64,000 nt of DNA from Paucihalobacter ruber (lineage in GTDB: Bacteria > Bacteroidota > Bacteroidia > Flavobacteriales > Flavobacteriaceae). The DNA lies in assembly GCF_006494535.1 (NCBI RefSeq), contig NZ_VHIQ01000006.1, forward strand, positions 1 through 64,000, in the 5' to 3' direction. The position numbers and the translations under genes were made by a program. The notes below the pieces were generated by a model that searched no databases, was not told where the DNA came from, and saw nothing but the letters and a program-made list of their open reading frames with translations. Of the stretch, positions 20,595-29,600 are shown piece by piece (position 1 is the first letter of the stretch; the number at the start of each line of letters is the position of its first letter).

Positions 20595-22820
20595 TTATAT
20601 ATTGGTAATGATTTGATTAAAAAGCTCACAAGGTCTCATAGCGTTATTTGCTAATGTTTCATTTGGGAAATAATAGCCGGCTATATCAACGGGTTGACCT
20701 TGTATGTTATTCAATTCGGAAATGATTTGAGTTTCGTTTTCTTTGAGCTGTTTAAAAACATTCGAAAAAGTCTCTTTTAGTTGAGTATCATTGTCTTGAT
20801 TTGCTAATGCTTCAGCCCAATATAGGGATAGATAAAAGTGACTGCCACGATTATCAATTTCACCGGCTTTTCTTGAAGGAGATTTGCCATTGTTCAGCAG
20901 TTTTTCGGTTGCATGATCTAAGGCATCTGCCAAAATTTGGGCTTTCTGATTGTTATTTGAATCTGCTTCATGTTCCAAAGAAACTGCAAGCGCTAAAAAT
21001 TCGCCTAAAGAATCCCATCTTAAATGATTTTCTTGATTAAACTGCTCAACGTGTTTTGGAGCAGATCCGCCGGCACCGGTTTCAAATAAGCCACCGCCAT
21101 TCATTAATGGAACAATAGATAGCATTTTAGCACTGGTACCAACCTCTAATATTGGAAATAGATCTGTAAGATAATCTCTTAAAACATTTCCGGTTACCGA
21201 AATAGTATCTTTGCCTTCTTTTACTCTTTTTAGAGTATGTAACGCGGCATTTTCTGGAGACATGATGTCTATTTGAACTCCATCAGTATTAAGCTGAGAT
21301 AGATATGTTTTTACTTTGGTAATGATTTGTGCATCATGCGCACGATTTTGGTCAAGCCAGAAAACTATAGGCATTCCTGAAGCTTTACCTCTTTTAACTG
21401 CTAATTCTACCCAATTTTTTATTGGTGCATCTTTTACCTGACACATACGCCATATATCTCCGGCTTCTACTTGGTGCTCAAATATGACCTTACCATTTTT
21501 ATCTTCAACACTTACCTTGCCACCAGATATTATTTCGAAGGTTTTATCGTGAGAACCGTATTCTTCAGCTTTTTGAGCCATTAAACCAACATTGGGTACA
21601 GTTCCCATTGTGGTGGGATCAAAAGCGCCATTTTCTTTGCAGAAATTAACGGTTGCATCATAAACACCTGCATAACTACTATCAGGAATTACAATTTTTG
21701 TGTCCTGTAGTTGTCCGTTTTTATTCCACATTTTTCCAGAAGTTCTTATCATCGCCGGAATTGAAGCATCTATAATCACATCACTTGGTACATGAAGGTT
21801 GGTGATGCCTTTTTCTGAATTCACCATGGCAACATCAGGACCGTCATTGAAGGCTTGATTAATGTCCTTTAGAATTTCGTTTTTTTGGTTTTGCGGTAAG
21901 GTTTCTATTTTACTTAAAACATTTCCAAAACCGTTATTTGGATCTACTTCTAATTCAGAAAATACGTGAGCATACTTTTCAAAAACCGGCTTAAAATAAG
22001 TGGTTACGGCATGACCAAAGATAACAGGATCAGAAACCTTCATCATGGTAGCTTTCATGTGTAAAGAAAACAGCACATTCTTCTCTTTAGCGTCTTTAAT
22101 TTGAGTTTCTAAAAAATCTAATAATTGATTTTTACTCAAATAAGTGGCATCAATTATTTCGCCCTCAAGAATTGGAAAGTAATTTTTTAAAGTGGTATTG
22201 GTTCCTTTGTTATCAGTAAAAATAATTTTTATTTCGGTAGCCTTATCTAGGGTTACTGATTTTTCATTGTGGAAGAAATCGCCAGACCGCATTGTGGCAA
22301 CGTGTGTTTTCGAATCTTTTTGCCATGCTCCCATAGAATGCGGGTTGTTTTTGGCGAAGTTTTTTACCGCTTTAGGTGCTCTTCTGTCTGAATTACCTTC
22401 TCTCAGTACCGGATTAACGGCACTCCCTTTTATTTTGTCGTATCTGTTTTTAATTTCACGTTCTTTATCATTTGCTGGTGTATCAGGGTAATCGGGGATA
22501 TTATAATTGTTTTCCTGAAGCTCTTTAATAGCAGTCTTTAATTGTGGCACAGAAGCGCTGATATTTGGTAACTTTATGATGTTAGCTTCTTTAGTTTTAG
22601 CCAATTCTCCCAAAAATGTTAAGGCATCTTCCTGTTGTTGTTCTTTTGATAAGTAATCAGAAAAAGCAGCCATTATTCTACCGGCTAAAGAAATGTCCTT
22701 AAGTTCGATATTTATGTTTGCTGTTTTGGTAAAGGCTTTTACAACGGGTAGTAATGATCTTGTTGCTAATGCCGGAGCTTCATCTGTTTTCGTATAGAAA
22801 ATAGTTCCTTTTTTTGTCAT
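20595..22820 (-). CDS. icd: NADP-dependent isocitrate dehydrogenase, monomeric type
   Basis: 741 aa, the length of the monomeric IDH family (about 740 aa), unrelated in size to the common 400-aa dimeric form. It converts isocitrate to 2-oxoglutarate with NADP in the TCA cycle. Family motifs: the N-terminal [39 protein letters not shown] (about residue 138), and [20 protein letters not shown] near residue 590. It appears monocistronic: a TATATTTG promoter element lies about 40 bp upstream and a terminator follows the stop. Confidence 0.96.
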   Translation of the reverse strand: MTKKGTIFYTKTDEAPALATRSLLPVVKAFTKTANINIELKDISLAGRIMAAFSDYLSKEQQQEDALTFLGELAKTKEANIIKLPNISASVPQLKTAIKELQENNYNIPDYPDTPANDKEREIKNRYDKIKGSAVNPVLREGNSDRRAPKAVKNFAKNNPHSMGAWQKDSKTHVATMRSGDFFHNEKSVTLDKATEIKIIFTDNKGTNTTLKNYFPILEGEIIDATYLSKNQLLDFLETQIKDAKEKNVLFSLHMKATMMKVSDPVIFGHAVTTYFKPVFEKYAHVFSELEVDPNNGFGNVLSKIETLPQNQKNEILKDINQAFNDGPDVAMVNSEKGITNLHVPSDVIIDASIPAMIRTSGKMWNKNGQLQDTKIVIPDSSYAGVYDATVNFCKENGAFDPTTMGTVPNVGLMAQKAEEYGSHDKTFEIISGGKVSVEDKNGKVIFEHQVEAGDIWRMCQVKDAPIKNWVELAVKRGKASGMPIVFWLDQNRAHDAQIITKVKTYLSQLNTDGVQIDIMSPENAALHTLKRVKEGKDTISVTGNVLRDYLTDLFPILEVGTSAKMLSIVPLMNGGGLFETGAGGSAPKHVEQFNQENHLRWDSLGEFLALAVSLEHEADSNNNQKAQILADALDHATEKLLNNGKSPSRKAGEIDNRGSHFYLSLYWAEALANQDNDTQLKETFSNVFKQLKENETQIISELNNIQGQPVDIAGYYFPNETLANNAMRPCELFNQIITNI

Positions 22821-22858
22821 TGTTTTTGAAGTAAAAAATTGAATTATTTAGTGGGCTG

Positions 22859-22866
22859 CAAATATA
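22859..22866 (-). promoter_or_regulatory. Promoter -7 element of icd
   Basis: Minus strand TATATTTG, consensus TAnnTTTG, giving a leader of about 35 nt. The -33 position does not match TTTG well. Confidence 0.4.
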
Positions 22867-22944
22867 CAAATTTTTAGGCCTTGAAACCCTTTTAAACCAA
22901 GTGGTTTTTGCAATTGAAGGAAAGAATAATTGTAGACTAAAATA

Positions 22945-23430
22945 CAAAAGCCATATCACTGCAGCGAACTGCTATGACATGGCTTTCTTTGAAATAGTTT
23001 TTAGTCTGTAATTTCAACCGAAGTTGACTAATTAATTTACATTAATTTTTTAGAACCTACCAAATTGACTATTTCAAGGTGAAATGAAACCTGCTTTCAA
23101 AATGTATCTACTAACAACTTTTCATTTCTTGACTTGTTTTTCTTGATGTTTAATCTTGTTTCTATCACTTTCGCAACAACAAACCGTTCCTAAACATTAC
23201 CTAATTGCAGCCGCAAAACTAATTTCACGTTACTTTCGGCTTTCCACAACATCAAATTTACAACGGAGTGTAACTTTAACGATGCTTCTTGATTTTTACG
23301 ACTTAACACGCCTACACGCGCCGCCTCCAAATCTCAAAAAACAAACCAATATATAAAGAACGTTACTTTACAAACATTTAACATAAATTTGAAATTACTC
23401 TCAAAACCAAATTAACTTTGTTGCTAAATG
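22945..23430 (-). ncRNA. Candidate noncoding RNA between rplS and icd
   Basis: A minus-strand unit of about 490 nt is predicted from a full promoter (23466-23436) and a strong hairpin terminator (22986-22947), with no ORF of 60 codons or more between them on that strand. It is AT-rich at the edges with a GC-richer core that reads GGAGGCGGCGCGTGTAGGCG. It carries neither the GAGGAAAGTCCGGGC-type box of RNase P RNA nor tmRNA-like ends. Identity unknown; transcription is inferred, not seen. Confidence 0.4.
22947..22986 (-). terminator. Orphan hairpin terminator
   Basis: A 40-nt near-symmetric hairpin: AAAGCCAT and ATGGCTTT outer stem, TCA/TGA middle, GCAG-CGAA-CTGC inner stem with a tetraloop. 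It is followed on the minus strand by CTTTTGTATTTT. No annotated gene ends here; the only fitting transcript is the candidate RNA to its right. Confidence 0.7.
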
Positions 23431-23435
23431 TTTAA

Positions 23436-23466
23436 CAAATGTATGAGCTTATTTTAAAATTCCAAA
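23436..23466 (-). promoter_or_regulatory. Full Bacteroidota promoter of the candidate RNA
   Basis: Minus strand: TTTG (23466-23463), a 19-nt spacer, TACATTTG (23443-23436). This matches the -33/-7 consensus TTTG/TAnnTTTG at every fixed base with the standard spacing. It points into a region without a long ORF. Confidence 0.65.
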
Positions 23467-23527
23467 TTTTTTAGGTCGTTAGATATACACATTTTATAAA
23501 CCTACTTTATTAACATTTGTTAATAAA

Positions 23528-23551
23528 AAAGCCCCGCGTTTGCGAGGCTTT
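23528..23551 (-). terminator. Terminator of rplS
   Basis: Stem AAAGCCcCGC-GTTT-GCGaGGCTTT with a T run on the minus strand, about 20 bp past the rplS stop. Confidence 0.85.
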
Positions 23552-23570
23552 AAATATGAATAGCATAGAA

Positions 23571-23921
23571 TTATTTTCTAACTTCTTTAATTCTGGCTTT
23601 TTTACCTGTAAGACCTCTGAAATAGAATATTCTAGCACGTCTAACTTTACCTTTCTTATTGATTTCAATTTTTTGAAGTGCAGGTAGATTTAATGGAAAA
23701 ATTCTTTCTACACCCACGTCACCAGACATTTTTCTAATGGTGAAAGTTTCGGTTGCACCTGTGCCGCGTCTTTGTAAAACCACACCTTTAAAGAACTGCG
23801 TTCTTACTTTTTCGCCTTCGCGAATTTCGTAGTAAACGGTTATGGTATCACCGGCACCAAAGTTTGGTATCTCTTTTTTTTGGATAAATTCGTCTTGTAC
23901 AAATTTTACTAAAGGATTCAT
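23571..23921 (-). CDS. rplS: 50S ribosomal protein L19
   Basis: 116 aa, full length for L19, which sits at the 30S-50S interface. The motifs FGAGDTITVYYEIREG, FKGVVLQRRGTG and FTIRKMSGDVGVERIFPLNL are diagnostic. It follows trmD as in many bacteria but 137 bp away, and that gap holds its own promoter (CTTG, 19 nt, TATTTTTG), so it can be expressed separately. A terminator follows at once. Confidence 0.97.
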   Translation of the reverse strand: MNPLVKFVQDEFIQKKEIPNFGAGDTITVYYEIREGEKVRTQFFKGVVLQRRGTGATETFTIRKMSGDVGVERIFPLNLPALQKIEINKKGKVRRARIFYFRGLTGKKARIKEVRK

Positions 23922-23993
23922 TTTTGAATATTTAAAAAAGTTTATTCAAACCAACATTCACGATTATCGCCAGAGGTTAATTTAAATTGGCTG

Positions 23994-24024
23994 CAAAAAT
24001 AATCAATATTCCTTAATCTACAAG
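23994..24024 (-). promoter_or_regulatory. Promoter of rplS
   Basis: Minus strand CTTG (24024-24021), 19 nt, TATTTTTG (24001-23994): seven of eight informative bases of the Bacteroidota consensus at standard spacing. It gives a leader of about 65 nt before the rplS ATG. Confidence 0.5.
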
Positions 24025-24058
24025 AGTCAATTGACTTTTTATATTGTAAAGAAAAAAA

Positions 24059-24742
24059 TTAATGTTCATCAGACAACAAATCCGGTCTTCTTTCCTTAGT
24101 TCTTTGATAAGACTGCTCGTCTCTCCATTTTTCAATCTCAGGAAAATTTCCGCTAAATAAAATTTCAGGAACTTTATAACCTTTGTATTCTCTGGGTCTT
24201 GTATAGATGGGTGGCGCTAGAAGATTGTCTTGAAATGAATCGGTTAATGCCGAAGTTTCATCACCTAGTACTCCTGGAATTAAACGTATAACGGCGTCGC
24301 ATAAAACTGCTGCAGCTAATTCACCACCAGAGAGAACGTAGTCTCCAATTGAAATTTCCTTGGTTACAAACATATCTCTAACTCTTTGGTCTACACCTTT
24401 GTAATGGCCGCATAGAATAATGATATTTTCACAAAGTGAAATTTGATTGGCTATTTGTTGGTTTAAGGTAACGCCATCGGGCGTCATGTAAATAATTTCG
24501 TCGTAGGTGCGTTGTTCTCTTAGTTTAGAGATACACTTATCTATTGGTTCTATGAGCATTACCATGCCTGCGCCACCACCGAATTGGTAATCATCTACAG
24601 ATTTATATTTATCTGAGGTATAGTCTCTTAAATTATGGAAATGTATTTCAACTAAATGATTGTCAATGGCTCTTTTTAATATGGATGCTTCAAACGGACT
24701 TTTAAGTAATTCAGGTAATACCGTGATAATATCTATACGCAT
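24059..24742 (-). CDS. trmD: tRNA (guanine37-N1)-methyltransferase
   Basis: 227 aa, a normal TrmD. It methylates G37 of tRNAs reading CNN codons, using SAM, and prevents +1 frameshifting. The knot-fold motifs are clear: [18 protein letters not shown] (about residues 54-71), [16 protein letters not shown], and [20 protein letters not shown]. It starts 6 bp after the stop of the unknown membrane protein gene, so the two form an operon, with rplS downstream. Confidence 0.97.
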   Translation of the reverse strand: MRIDIITVLPELLKSPFEASILKRAIDNHLVEIHFHNLRDYTSDKYKSVDDYQFGGGAGMVMLIEPIDKCISKLREQRTYDEIIYMTPDGVTLNQQIANQISLCENIIILCGHYKGVDQRVRDMFVTKEISIGDYVLSGGELAAAVLCDAVIRLIPGVLGDETSALTDSFQDNLLAPPIYTRPREYKGYKVPEILFSGNFPEIEKWRDEQSYQRTKERRPDLLSDEH

Positions 24743-24748
24743 TTGATA

Positions 24749-25369
24749 TTATTTACGCGGTTTTTGCTTGTTTATTTCGTCTTGAAGTTGTCTTCTTACT
24801 TTTTGTTCGCGCTCTAATGCAACTCTGCGGTGTTCTTCAAATTCTTCTTCAACTTCTACGAGTTTTTTCTTAGTTGAATTTGTTATTGAATTACTGGCGT
24901 TGAATTTATAAATAAACAAGAATAACATTAATAATAAAACACCAATAACCGCCCACATGATGGTGCTATATCCTGTTTTACTGAGTTGTAAACCAAATAA
25001 CTGCATGCTATCTTTTTCGGTAATTGTATTATCGAGTTTTAATTTTGTACTATTTAAATCGTCTTTTAATTTAGACAATTCTTCACTCTGTTGTTCAATT
25101 ACCAGTGAACTTTTTACAACCTCACTTTTCACCTGATTCAAAGAGTCCATGACATGCGATTTGAGTTGTTGAAGCCAAACTTTCTTCACAACTTTATAGT
25201 CTTGATAGTTATTAGAACGCTGAATTACGTATTCAAATTGATTTTCAACATCGCCTTCAGTGAGTGATAATTTATCTTCTTCTGATGTTTCGTCGGTTTG
25301 TTGAGCAGTTACATTAAAAACAACTAAAAAACTAAAAATTAAGGTGATAAATTTGAATTGGTGTTTCAT
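24749..25369 (-). CDS. Unknown membrane protein with signal peptide and coiled coils
   Basis: 206 aa. Signal peptide 1-22 ending at VTAQQ; a polar helical region with heptad character at about 60-125; one membrane helix at about 135-155 (MWAVIGVLLLMLFLFIYKF); and a charged, Arg/Lys-rich helical cytoplasmic tail to 206. No catalytic motif seen. It is 6 bp upstream of trmD and is likely cotranscribed with it. Homologues in this position have, I believe, sometimes been labelled as tRNA methyltransferases because of the neighbour; nothing in this sequence supports that. Confidence 0.8.
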   Translation of the reverse strand: MKHQFKFITLIFSFLVVFNVTAQQTDETSEEDKLSLTEGDVENQFEYVIQRSNNYQDYKVVKKVWLQQLKSHVMDSLNQVKSEVVKSSLVIEQQSEELSKLKDDLNSTKLKLDNTITEKDSMQLFGLQLSKTGYSTIMWAVIGVLLLMLFLFIYKFNASNSITNSTKKKLVEVEEEFEEHRRVALEREQKVRRQLQDEINKQKPRK

Positions 25370-25684
25370 TTTATTTCCGGATTAGGATCTTATTGAGTTG
25401 GCAATATAAAAAATATAACTTAAAAATTTATGTTTCATTGTGCATTTAAACAGAATCTTATCTGAAAATTTCAAATGCTTAGAAACTTATGATTCTAAAA
25501 TAAATAATAGCTTCAAAATTTGAGAGGTGGAATTTTCGTTGCAACCAATCTCGTTTACCAATTAAAAAAACATCAAATTACTTTAAATAAAGTCCTTGAG
25601 TTTGTTTGATAACTTGAATTTTATTTTTGAAATTGAATCATATAAATTTATCAATCAGAGCCCTTAGGCTATAAAAAGAACATT
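25370..25684. other. 315-bp gap between gap gene and the trmD operon
   Basis: AT-rich and without a convincing ORF. It must hold the promoter of the 206-aa protein/trmD operon, but no TAnnTTTG element was found. A short AGCC-CTTA-GGCT hairpin near 25660 is too weak to call as the terminator of the GAPDH gene. Confidence 0.5.
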
Positions 25685-27133
25685 TTAATAATAGGAGTAT
25701 CGCCTCACCTTCGAAACGTATTTAGCCAGCCTGATTACCTGATGACTATAACCATATTCATTATCGTACCAAACATATAAAACAATATTATTACCGTTAG
25801 TATTCACAATGGTGGCTTTACTGTCGAAGATTGAAGGAGCGGAGCATCCTACAATATCACTCGAAACCAATTCGTCGCTCATCTCAAATTTAATTTGTTC
25901 AACTAAGTCACCCTCAAGTGCATATTTTTTAATCAAATTATTTATTTGGTCTACAGAAGTAATGTTGTTAACCTCCAAATTTAAAATAGCTAAAGAACCA
26001 TTGGGCACCGGCACTCTAATTGCATTTGAGGTTAGTTTACCTTCTAATTGCGGTAGTGCTTTGCTAACGGCTTTGCCGGCTCCGGTTTCGGTAATTACCA
26101 TGTTGAGTGCCGCTGCGCGGCCTCGTCTGTATTTACTGTGAAAATTGTCTACCAGATTTTGATCATTAGTGTAGGCATGAATAGTTTCAATATGGCCCGA
26201 TTTAATACCTAAATTTTCTTCAATAACTTTTAAAATGGGTGTTATGGCATTGGTGGTACATGAGGCCGCCGAAAAAATATCGTATTTGTCGGGATTGTAT
26301 TCCAGGTGGTTAACGCCATGAACAATGTTAGGAATTTCTTTTCCCGGTGCTGTAAACAATACTTTGTCAACACCTTTAGATTTAAGATGTCTTGAAAGTG
26401 CCGTTTTATCTCTAAAGGCGCCGGTGTTATCAATCACCAGAGCATCTTTAATATTGTAGGCTGTGTAGTCTATATCTTCGGGGTTGTTAGCTGAAATTAT
26501 GTTAACGGTAGTGCCGTTTATAATTAACGACTCATTTTTAATATCGGTGCTAACTGTTCCTGGAAAATTACCATGTACAGAATCATTTCTTAATAATGCA
26601 GCTCTTTTTTCTAAAATGGTTTGATCTAGTGTTCCTCGGGTAACAATAGCTCTTAATCGAAGCTGACTGCCCTTTCCGGTTTTTGCCATAAGCTCACGGG
26701 CAACAAGTCGGCCAATACGACCAAATCCATAAAGTACAACGTCTTTTGGTTTAACAGCTTTATAGCTTACAGAATCTTTTAGCTTATCGGCTACAAAGGC
26801 GGTTGCATTGTTATATTTAGATTCTGCCATTTGAAATTCGTAGGTGAGTTTACCAATGTCTAATTTCGCCTGCGGAATATCAAGAGTTTTAATGGCTTTT
26901 AAAATATCGACCGAATCAAAAATTGAAATGGGTTTTTGAACAAAATTTCCGGCATATTCGTGTAAATTTAAAATTTCGCTCACGCTTTTGTCTATAAGCT
27001 GATTTCTGAAGAGCACCAGCTCAATTGCTTTATCATACCATAAATCGTTTACTATTTTGATGAATTCTACGGTAGCTCTTCGCCTGTCGGCCTGAAAGGC
27101 AATTTCTTTTTCAAATGGTGTTAGGTTGTTCAT
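25685..27133 (-). CDS. gap: Glyceraldehyde-3-phosphate dehydrogenase, long N-terminally extended form
   Basis: 482 aa from the ATG at 27133. About 125 extra residues precede the Rossmann motif VVLYGFGRIGRLVARELM; ordinary GAPDH is about 335 aa. The catalytic Cys is in SAASCTTNAITPIL, and the C-terminal WYDNEYGYSHQV is standard. It oxidises G3P to 1,3-bisphosphoglycerate in glycolysis or the reverse. A 12-residue longer reading frame would start at TTG 27169, but that TTG lies inside a TATTTTTG promoter element, so it is rejected. The extension is seen in a Bacteroidota subfamily; its role is not known to me. Confidence 0.93.
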   Translation of the reverse strand: MNNLTPFEKEIAFQADRRRATVEFIKIVNDLWYDKAIELVLFRNQLIDKSVSEILNLHEYAGNFVQKPISIFDSVDILKAIKTLDIPQAKLDIGKLTYEFQMAESKYNNATAFVADKLKDSVSYKAVKPKDVVLYGFGRIGRLVARELMAKTGKGSQLRLRAIVTRGTLDQTILEKRAALLRNDSVHGNFPGTVSTDIKNESLIINGTTVNIISANNPEDIDYTAYNIKDALVIDNTGAFRDKTALSRHLKSKGVDKVLFTAPGKEIPNIVHGVNHLEYNPDKYDIFSAASCTTNAITPILKVIEENLGIKSGHIETIHAYTNDQNLVDNFHSKYRRGRAAALNMVITETGAGKAVSKALPQLEGKLTSNAIRVPVPNGSLAILNLEVNNITSVDQINNLIKKYALEGDLVEQIKFEMSDELVSSDIVGCSAPSIFDSKATIVNTNGNNIVLYVWYDNEYGYSHQVIRLAKYVSKVRRYSYY

Positions 27134-27166
27134 GTGGTGTTGATGTATTTGATTGTAAAATTTTCG

Positions 27167-27174
27167 CAAAAATA
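27167..27174 (-). promoter_or_regulatory. Promoter -7 element of gap
   Basis: Minus strand TATTTTTG, 33 bp upstream of the ATG at 27133. It overlaps the rejected TTG start. No good -33 TTTG at standard spacing. Confidence 0.45.
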
Positions 27175-27213
27175 ATATATTTCAAACGTTTTCGTAAGTG
27201 TTTTTTGCTATAA

Positions 27214-27253
27214 AAAAACACCTCTAATTTAAGTGATAAAATAGAGGTGTTTT
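27214..27253 (-). terminator. Terminator of the HtrA-type protease gene
   Basis: Minus-strand 12-bp stem AAAACACCTCTA/TAGAGGTGTTTT with a 16-nt loop and a T run (TTTTTTTATAGC), 23 bp after the stop. Confidence 0.85.
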
Positions 27254-27276
27254 AGAAAGTTTATAAGATATAAATA

Positions 27277-28695
27277 CTAATTCTGGAAGTAATATTTTTC
27301 CTTTTCACCGTTGCTATTGATAATTTCAACAGTTACGGCTTCGTAAGGTGAAAGCTCACTTTTAATTCTTTCCACATCGTCAATGTTGTAAATTTTTTGA
27401 TTGTTAATTTTAGTGACAATCGTTCCTTCTTTAATGCCATTTTGAATCCAGGCATCTCTCAATCGCTGATTTTCGGTGAGTTTTTCAATTTTTAATCCGT
27501 AATCCAGCTTAAATTTTTTGAGTTCGTCTTTTGATGGCTCTTTAAGTGTACCTACGATGCCAAAATTTGTAGTGGTTCGTTTGGCTAATGTTACACTGGT
27601 AGTGTTGAGTTTATTGTTTCTTAAAAATTTAACTTCAACAACATCGTTGGGTTGTTTTGTTTTTAAATAACCTTTCATATCGGTGAATTTTGATATTTTA
27701 ATGTTATCAACCTGTTTGATGATATCACCTTTTTTCAATCCTGCCAATTCAGCACCTGAATTAGATTCTATATCTTCCACATAAAAGCCTTCGGTTTCTT
27801 TGGTGTTGTATTTTTCGGCTAATTCGCTGTTCAATGAACCGCCAACAACACCTAAAATACCTGTTTGTACGCTACCGTACTCCAGAATATCGTTAATGAT
27901 TTTTCTGGTAATGTTACTTGGTACAGCAAAAGCGTAACCAATATAAGACCCGGTTCTTGACGAAATGGCCGTATTAATTCCTATTAATTCTCCATTAATA
28001 TTAACCAAGGCCCCGCCTGAGTTACCAGGATTAACAGCAGCATCGGTTTGTATAAAAGCCTGCTCGTATCTTCCGGTTAAATCCCTTGACTTGGCACTAA
28101 TAATACCGGCCGTCACTGTAGATGTCAAATTAAATGGATTGCCAATTGCCAAAACCCATTCACCAACTTTGGCATCGTCTGAATTGCCAAAAGTTACATA
28201 AGGTAGGTCTGTATCCGTTTCAACTTTTAGTAAGGCAATGTCGGTTTTGTTATCTGTGCCAACCAAAGTTGCGGGTAAAATTCTATTGTCGTTGGTGGTG
28301 ATTGAAATTTCCCTGGCGCCTTCAATAACATGATTATTGGTTACAATATAACCATCGGGAGAAATGATAACGCCACTACCTGTGCCTACTTGAGCGCGCT
28401 GCGACTGTCTTCCAAAAAATAAATCGCTTAAGCTTGTTGGTGCCGAAACAATGGCTGTATTTTTAACATGAACAACTGCATCAATGGTTTTCTCGGCAGC
28501 TGTAACGAAGTTTGGTGTGTCTTCAAAATACGCGCTGTCTGAGGTTCTGAAATTCGCAGGAATAAAACCAGGTTGCTGCTCAATTGCAGTTGTTATAACC
28601 TGATGTTTATTTGAATCTTCTAAATAAATGTAACCGGTAAGTGCAATGGCACCGCCTAGAAAAGCCACCGCTAAAACAGAAAGCATTTTTTTCAT
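27277..28695 (-). CDS. degP: HtrA/Deg family periplasmic serine protease
   Basis: 472 aa. An N-terminal hydrophobic segment (6-26) serves as signal or anchor. The trypsin-like domain shows the triad: His in TNNHVIEGAREI, Asp in NKTDIALLKVET and Ser in NPGNSGGALVNING. Two PDZ domains follow (about 290-375, with SNSGAELAGLKKGDIIKQVD, and about 385-470). It degrades or refolds misfolded envelope proteins. It stands alone, divergent from dapF, with its own terminator. The Deg subtype (DegP, DegQ) cannot be fixed from sequence. Confidence 0.93.
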   Translation of the reverse strand: MKKMLSVLAVAFLGGAIALTGYIYLEDSNKHQVITTAIEQQPGFIPANFRTSDSAYFEDTPNFVTAAEKTIDAVVHVKNTAIVSAPTSLSDLFFGRQSQRAQVGTGSGVIISPDGYIVTNNHVIEGAREISITTNDNRILPATLVGTDNKTDIALLKVETDTDLPYVTFGNSDDAKVGEWVLAIGNPFNLTSTVTAGIISAKSRDLTGRYEQAFIQTDAAVNPGNSGGALVNINGELIGINTAISSRTGSYIGYAFAVPSNITRKIINDILEYGSVQTGILGVVGGSLNSELAEKYNTKETEGFYVEDIESNSGAELAGLKKGDIIKQVDNIKISKFTDMKGYLKTKQPNDVVEVKFLRNNKLNTTSVTLAKRTTTNFGIVGTLKEPSKDELKKFKLDYGLKIEKLTENQRLRDAWIQNGIKEGTIVTKINNQKIYNIDDVERIKSELSPYEAVTVEIINSNGEKEKYYFQN

Positions 28696-28803
28696 AATTA
28701 CGTGTTTTTTTGTTTCAACTTCAACGTTAAAATTATAGTTTTATTAAAATTGATTTTTAAGTTTAACGACTATTTAACAACATAATTTCCCGTGTATAAT
28801 TGC

Positions 28804-28811
28804 TATATTTG
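28804..28811 (+). promoter_or_regulatory. Promoter -7 element of dapF; near-leaderless start
   Basis: TATATTTG, then only six bases (CGCCAG) before the ATG at 28818. Transcription from this element would begin at or within a few bases of the ATG. Confidence 0.5.
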
Positions 28812-28817
28812 CGCCAG

Positions 28818-29600
28818 ATGAAACTAACTTTTTACAAATATCAAGGTACAGGAAACGACTTCATAATTGTTGATAATCGTTTGTTTAAAATTGGCAAAAA
28901 TGATACCAAAAAAATTGCGCACTGGTGTGATAGACGTTTTGGCATTGGTGCTGACGGATTTATCATGTTAGAAAATCATCCTAAATATGATTTTAGAATG
29001 GTTTATTTTAATGCAGATGGTAATGAAAGTTCTATGTGTGGAAATGGCGGCAGATGCATCACCGCCTTTGCAAAATATTTAAAAATAATTGATAATCAAA
29101 CAACTTTTGAAGCTATTGATGGTCTACACGAGGCCCAAATTGATGATAACGGTATTGTGAGTTTAAAAATGCAAGATGTTGAATCAATCAATAGTAACAA
29201 CGACTTTACATTTTTAGATACCGGTTCGCCTCATCACGTAAAAATGGCAGAAAATGTTTCAGATATTAATGTCAAGTTGGATGGCGCAGCCATAAGATAC
29301 AGTGATTTGTATAAGGCTAACGGTTGTAACATTAATTTTGTTGAACAACTTTCAAACAACACATTTAAAGTTAGAACTTACGAAAGAGGCGTAGAAGATG
29401 AGACGTTTTCTTGTGGCACCGGTGTGACGGCTGTTGCATTGGCTATGCATGCCAACAAAAAAACCACCGAACAAACCGTTCAACTCATTACCGAAGGTGG
29501 TGATTTACAGGTAAAATTTGATTCTTCCGGCAAAGGCTATCATAATATTTGGCTTATTGGACCTGCTGTTCAGGTATTTAAAGGAGAAATTGAATGGTGA
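28818..29600 (+). CDS. dapF: Diaminopimelate epimerase
   Basis: 260 aa. It interconverts LL- and meso-diaminopimelate for lysine and peptidoglycan synthesis. Both catalytic cysteines are visible: Cys in ESSMCGNGGRC and Cys in ETFSCGTGVTAVALAM; the N-terminus FYKYQGTGNDFIIVDNR is diagnostic. A longer frame would begin at TTG 28800, but this lies upstream of the TATATTTG element and so cannot be transcribed from it; ATG 28818 is chosen. It overlaps the next gene by 7 bp. Confidence 0.96.
   Translation: MKLTFYKYQGTGNDFIIVDNRLFKIGKNDTKKIAHWCDRRFGIGADGFIMLENHPKYDFRMVYFNADGNESSMCGNGGRCITAFAKYLKIIDNQTTFEAIDGLHEAQIDDNGIVSLKMQDVESINSNNDFTFLDTGSPHHVKMAENVSDINVKLDGAAIRYSDLYKANGCNINFVEQLSNNTFKVRTYERGVEDETFSCGTGVTAVALAMHANKKTTEQTVQLITEGGDLQVKFDSSGKGYHNIWLIGPAVQVFKGEIEW

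Larger units (their letters stand above)
22821..23570. other. 750-bp gap between icd and rplS
   Basis: No protein gene is supported. The gap contains, in order, the icd promoter element, a strong hairpin terminator (22947-22986), an apparent minus-strand transcription unit with a GC-richer core (about 23300-23335), a full consensus promoter for it (23436-23466) and the rplS terminator (23528-23551). See the separate entries. Confidence 0.6.

Noticed and set aside
23156-23356. 66-codon plus-strand ORF in the icd-rplS gap
   Set aside because: No promoter or start context, composition unlike a flavobacterial protein, and antisense to the predicted transcript.
22945-23430. tmRNA or RNase P RNA in the icd-rplS gap
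   Set aside because: I checked the minus strand for the RNase P consensus box and for tmRNA-like ends and found neither; left as an unidentified candidate RNA.
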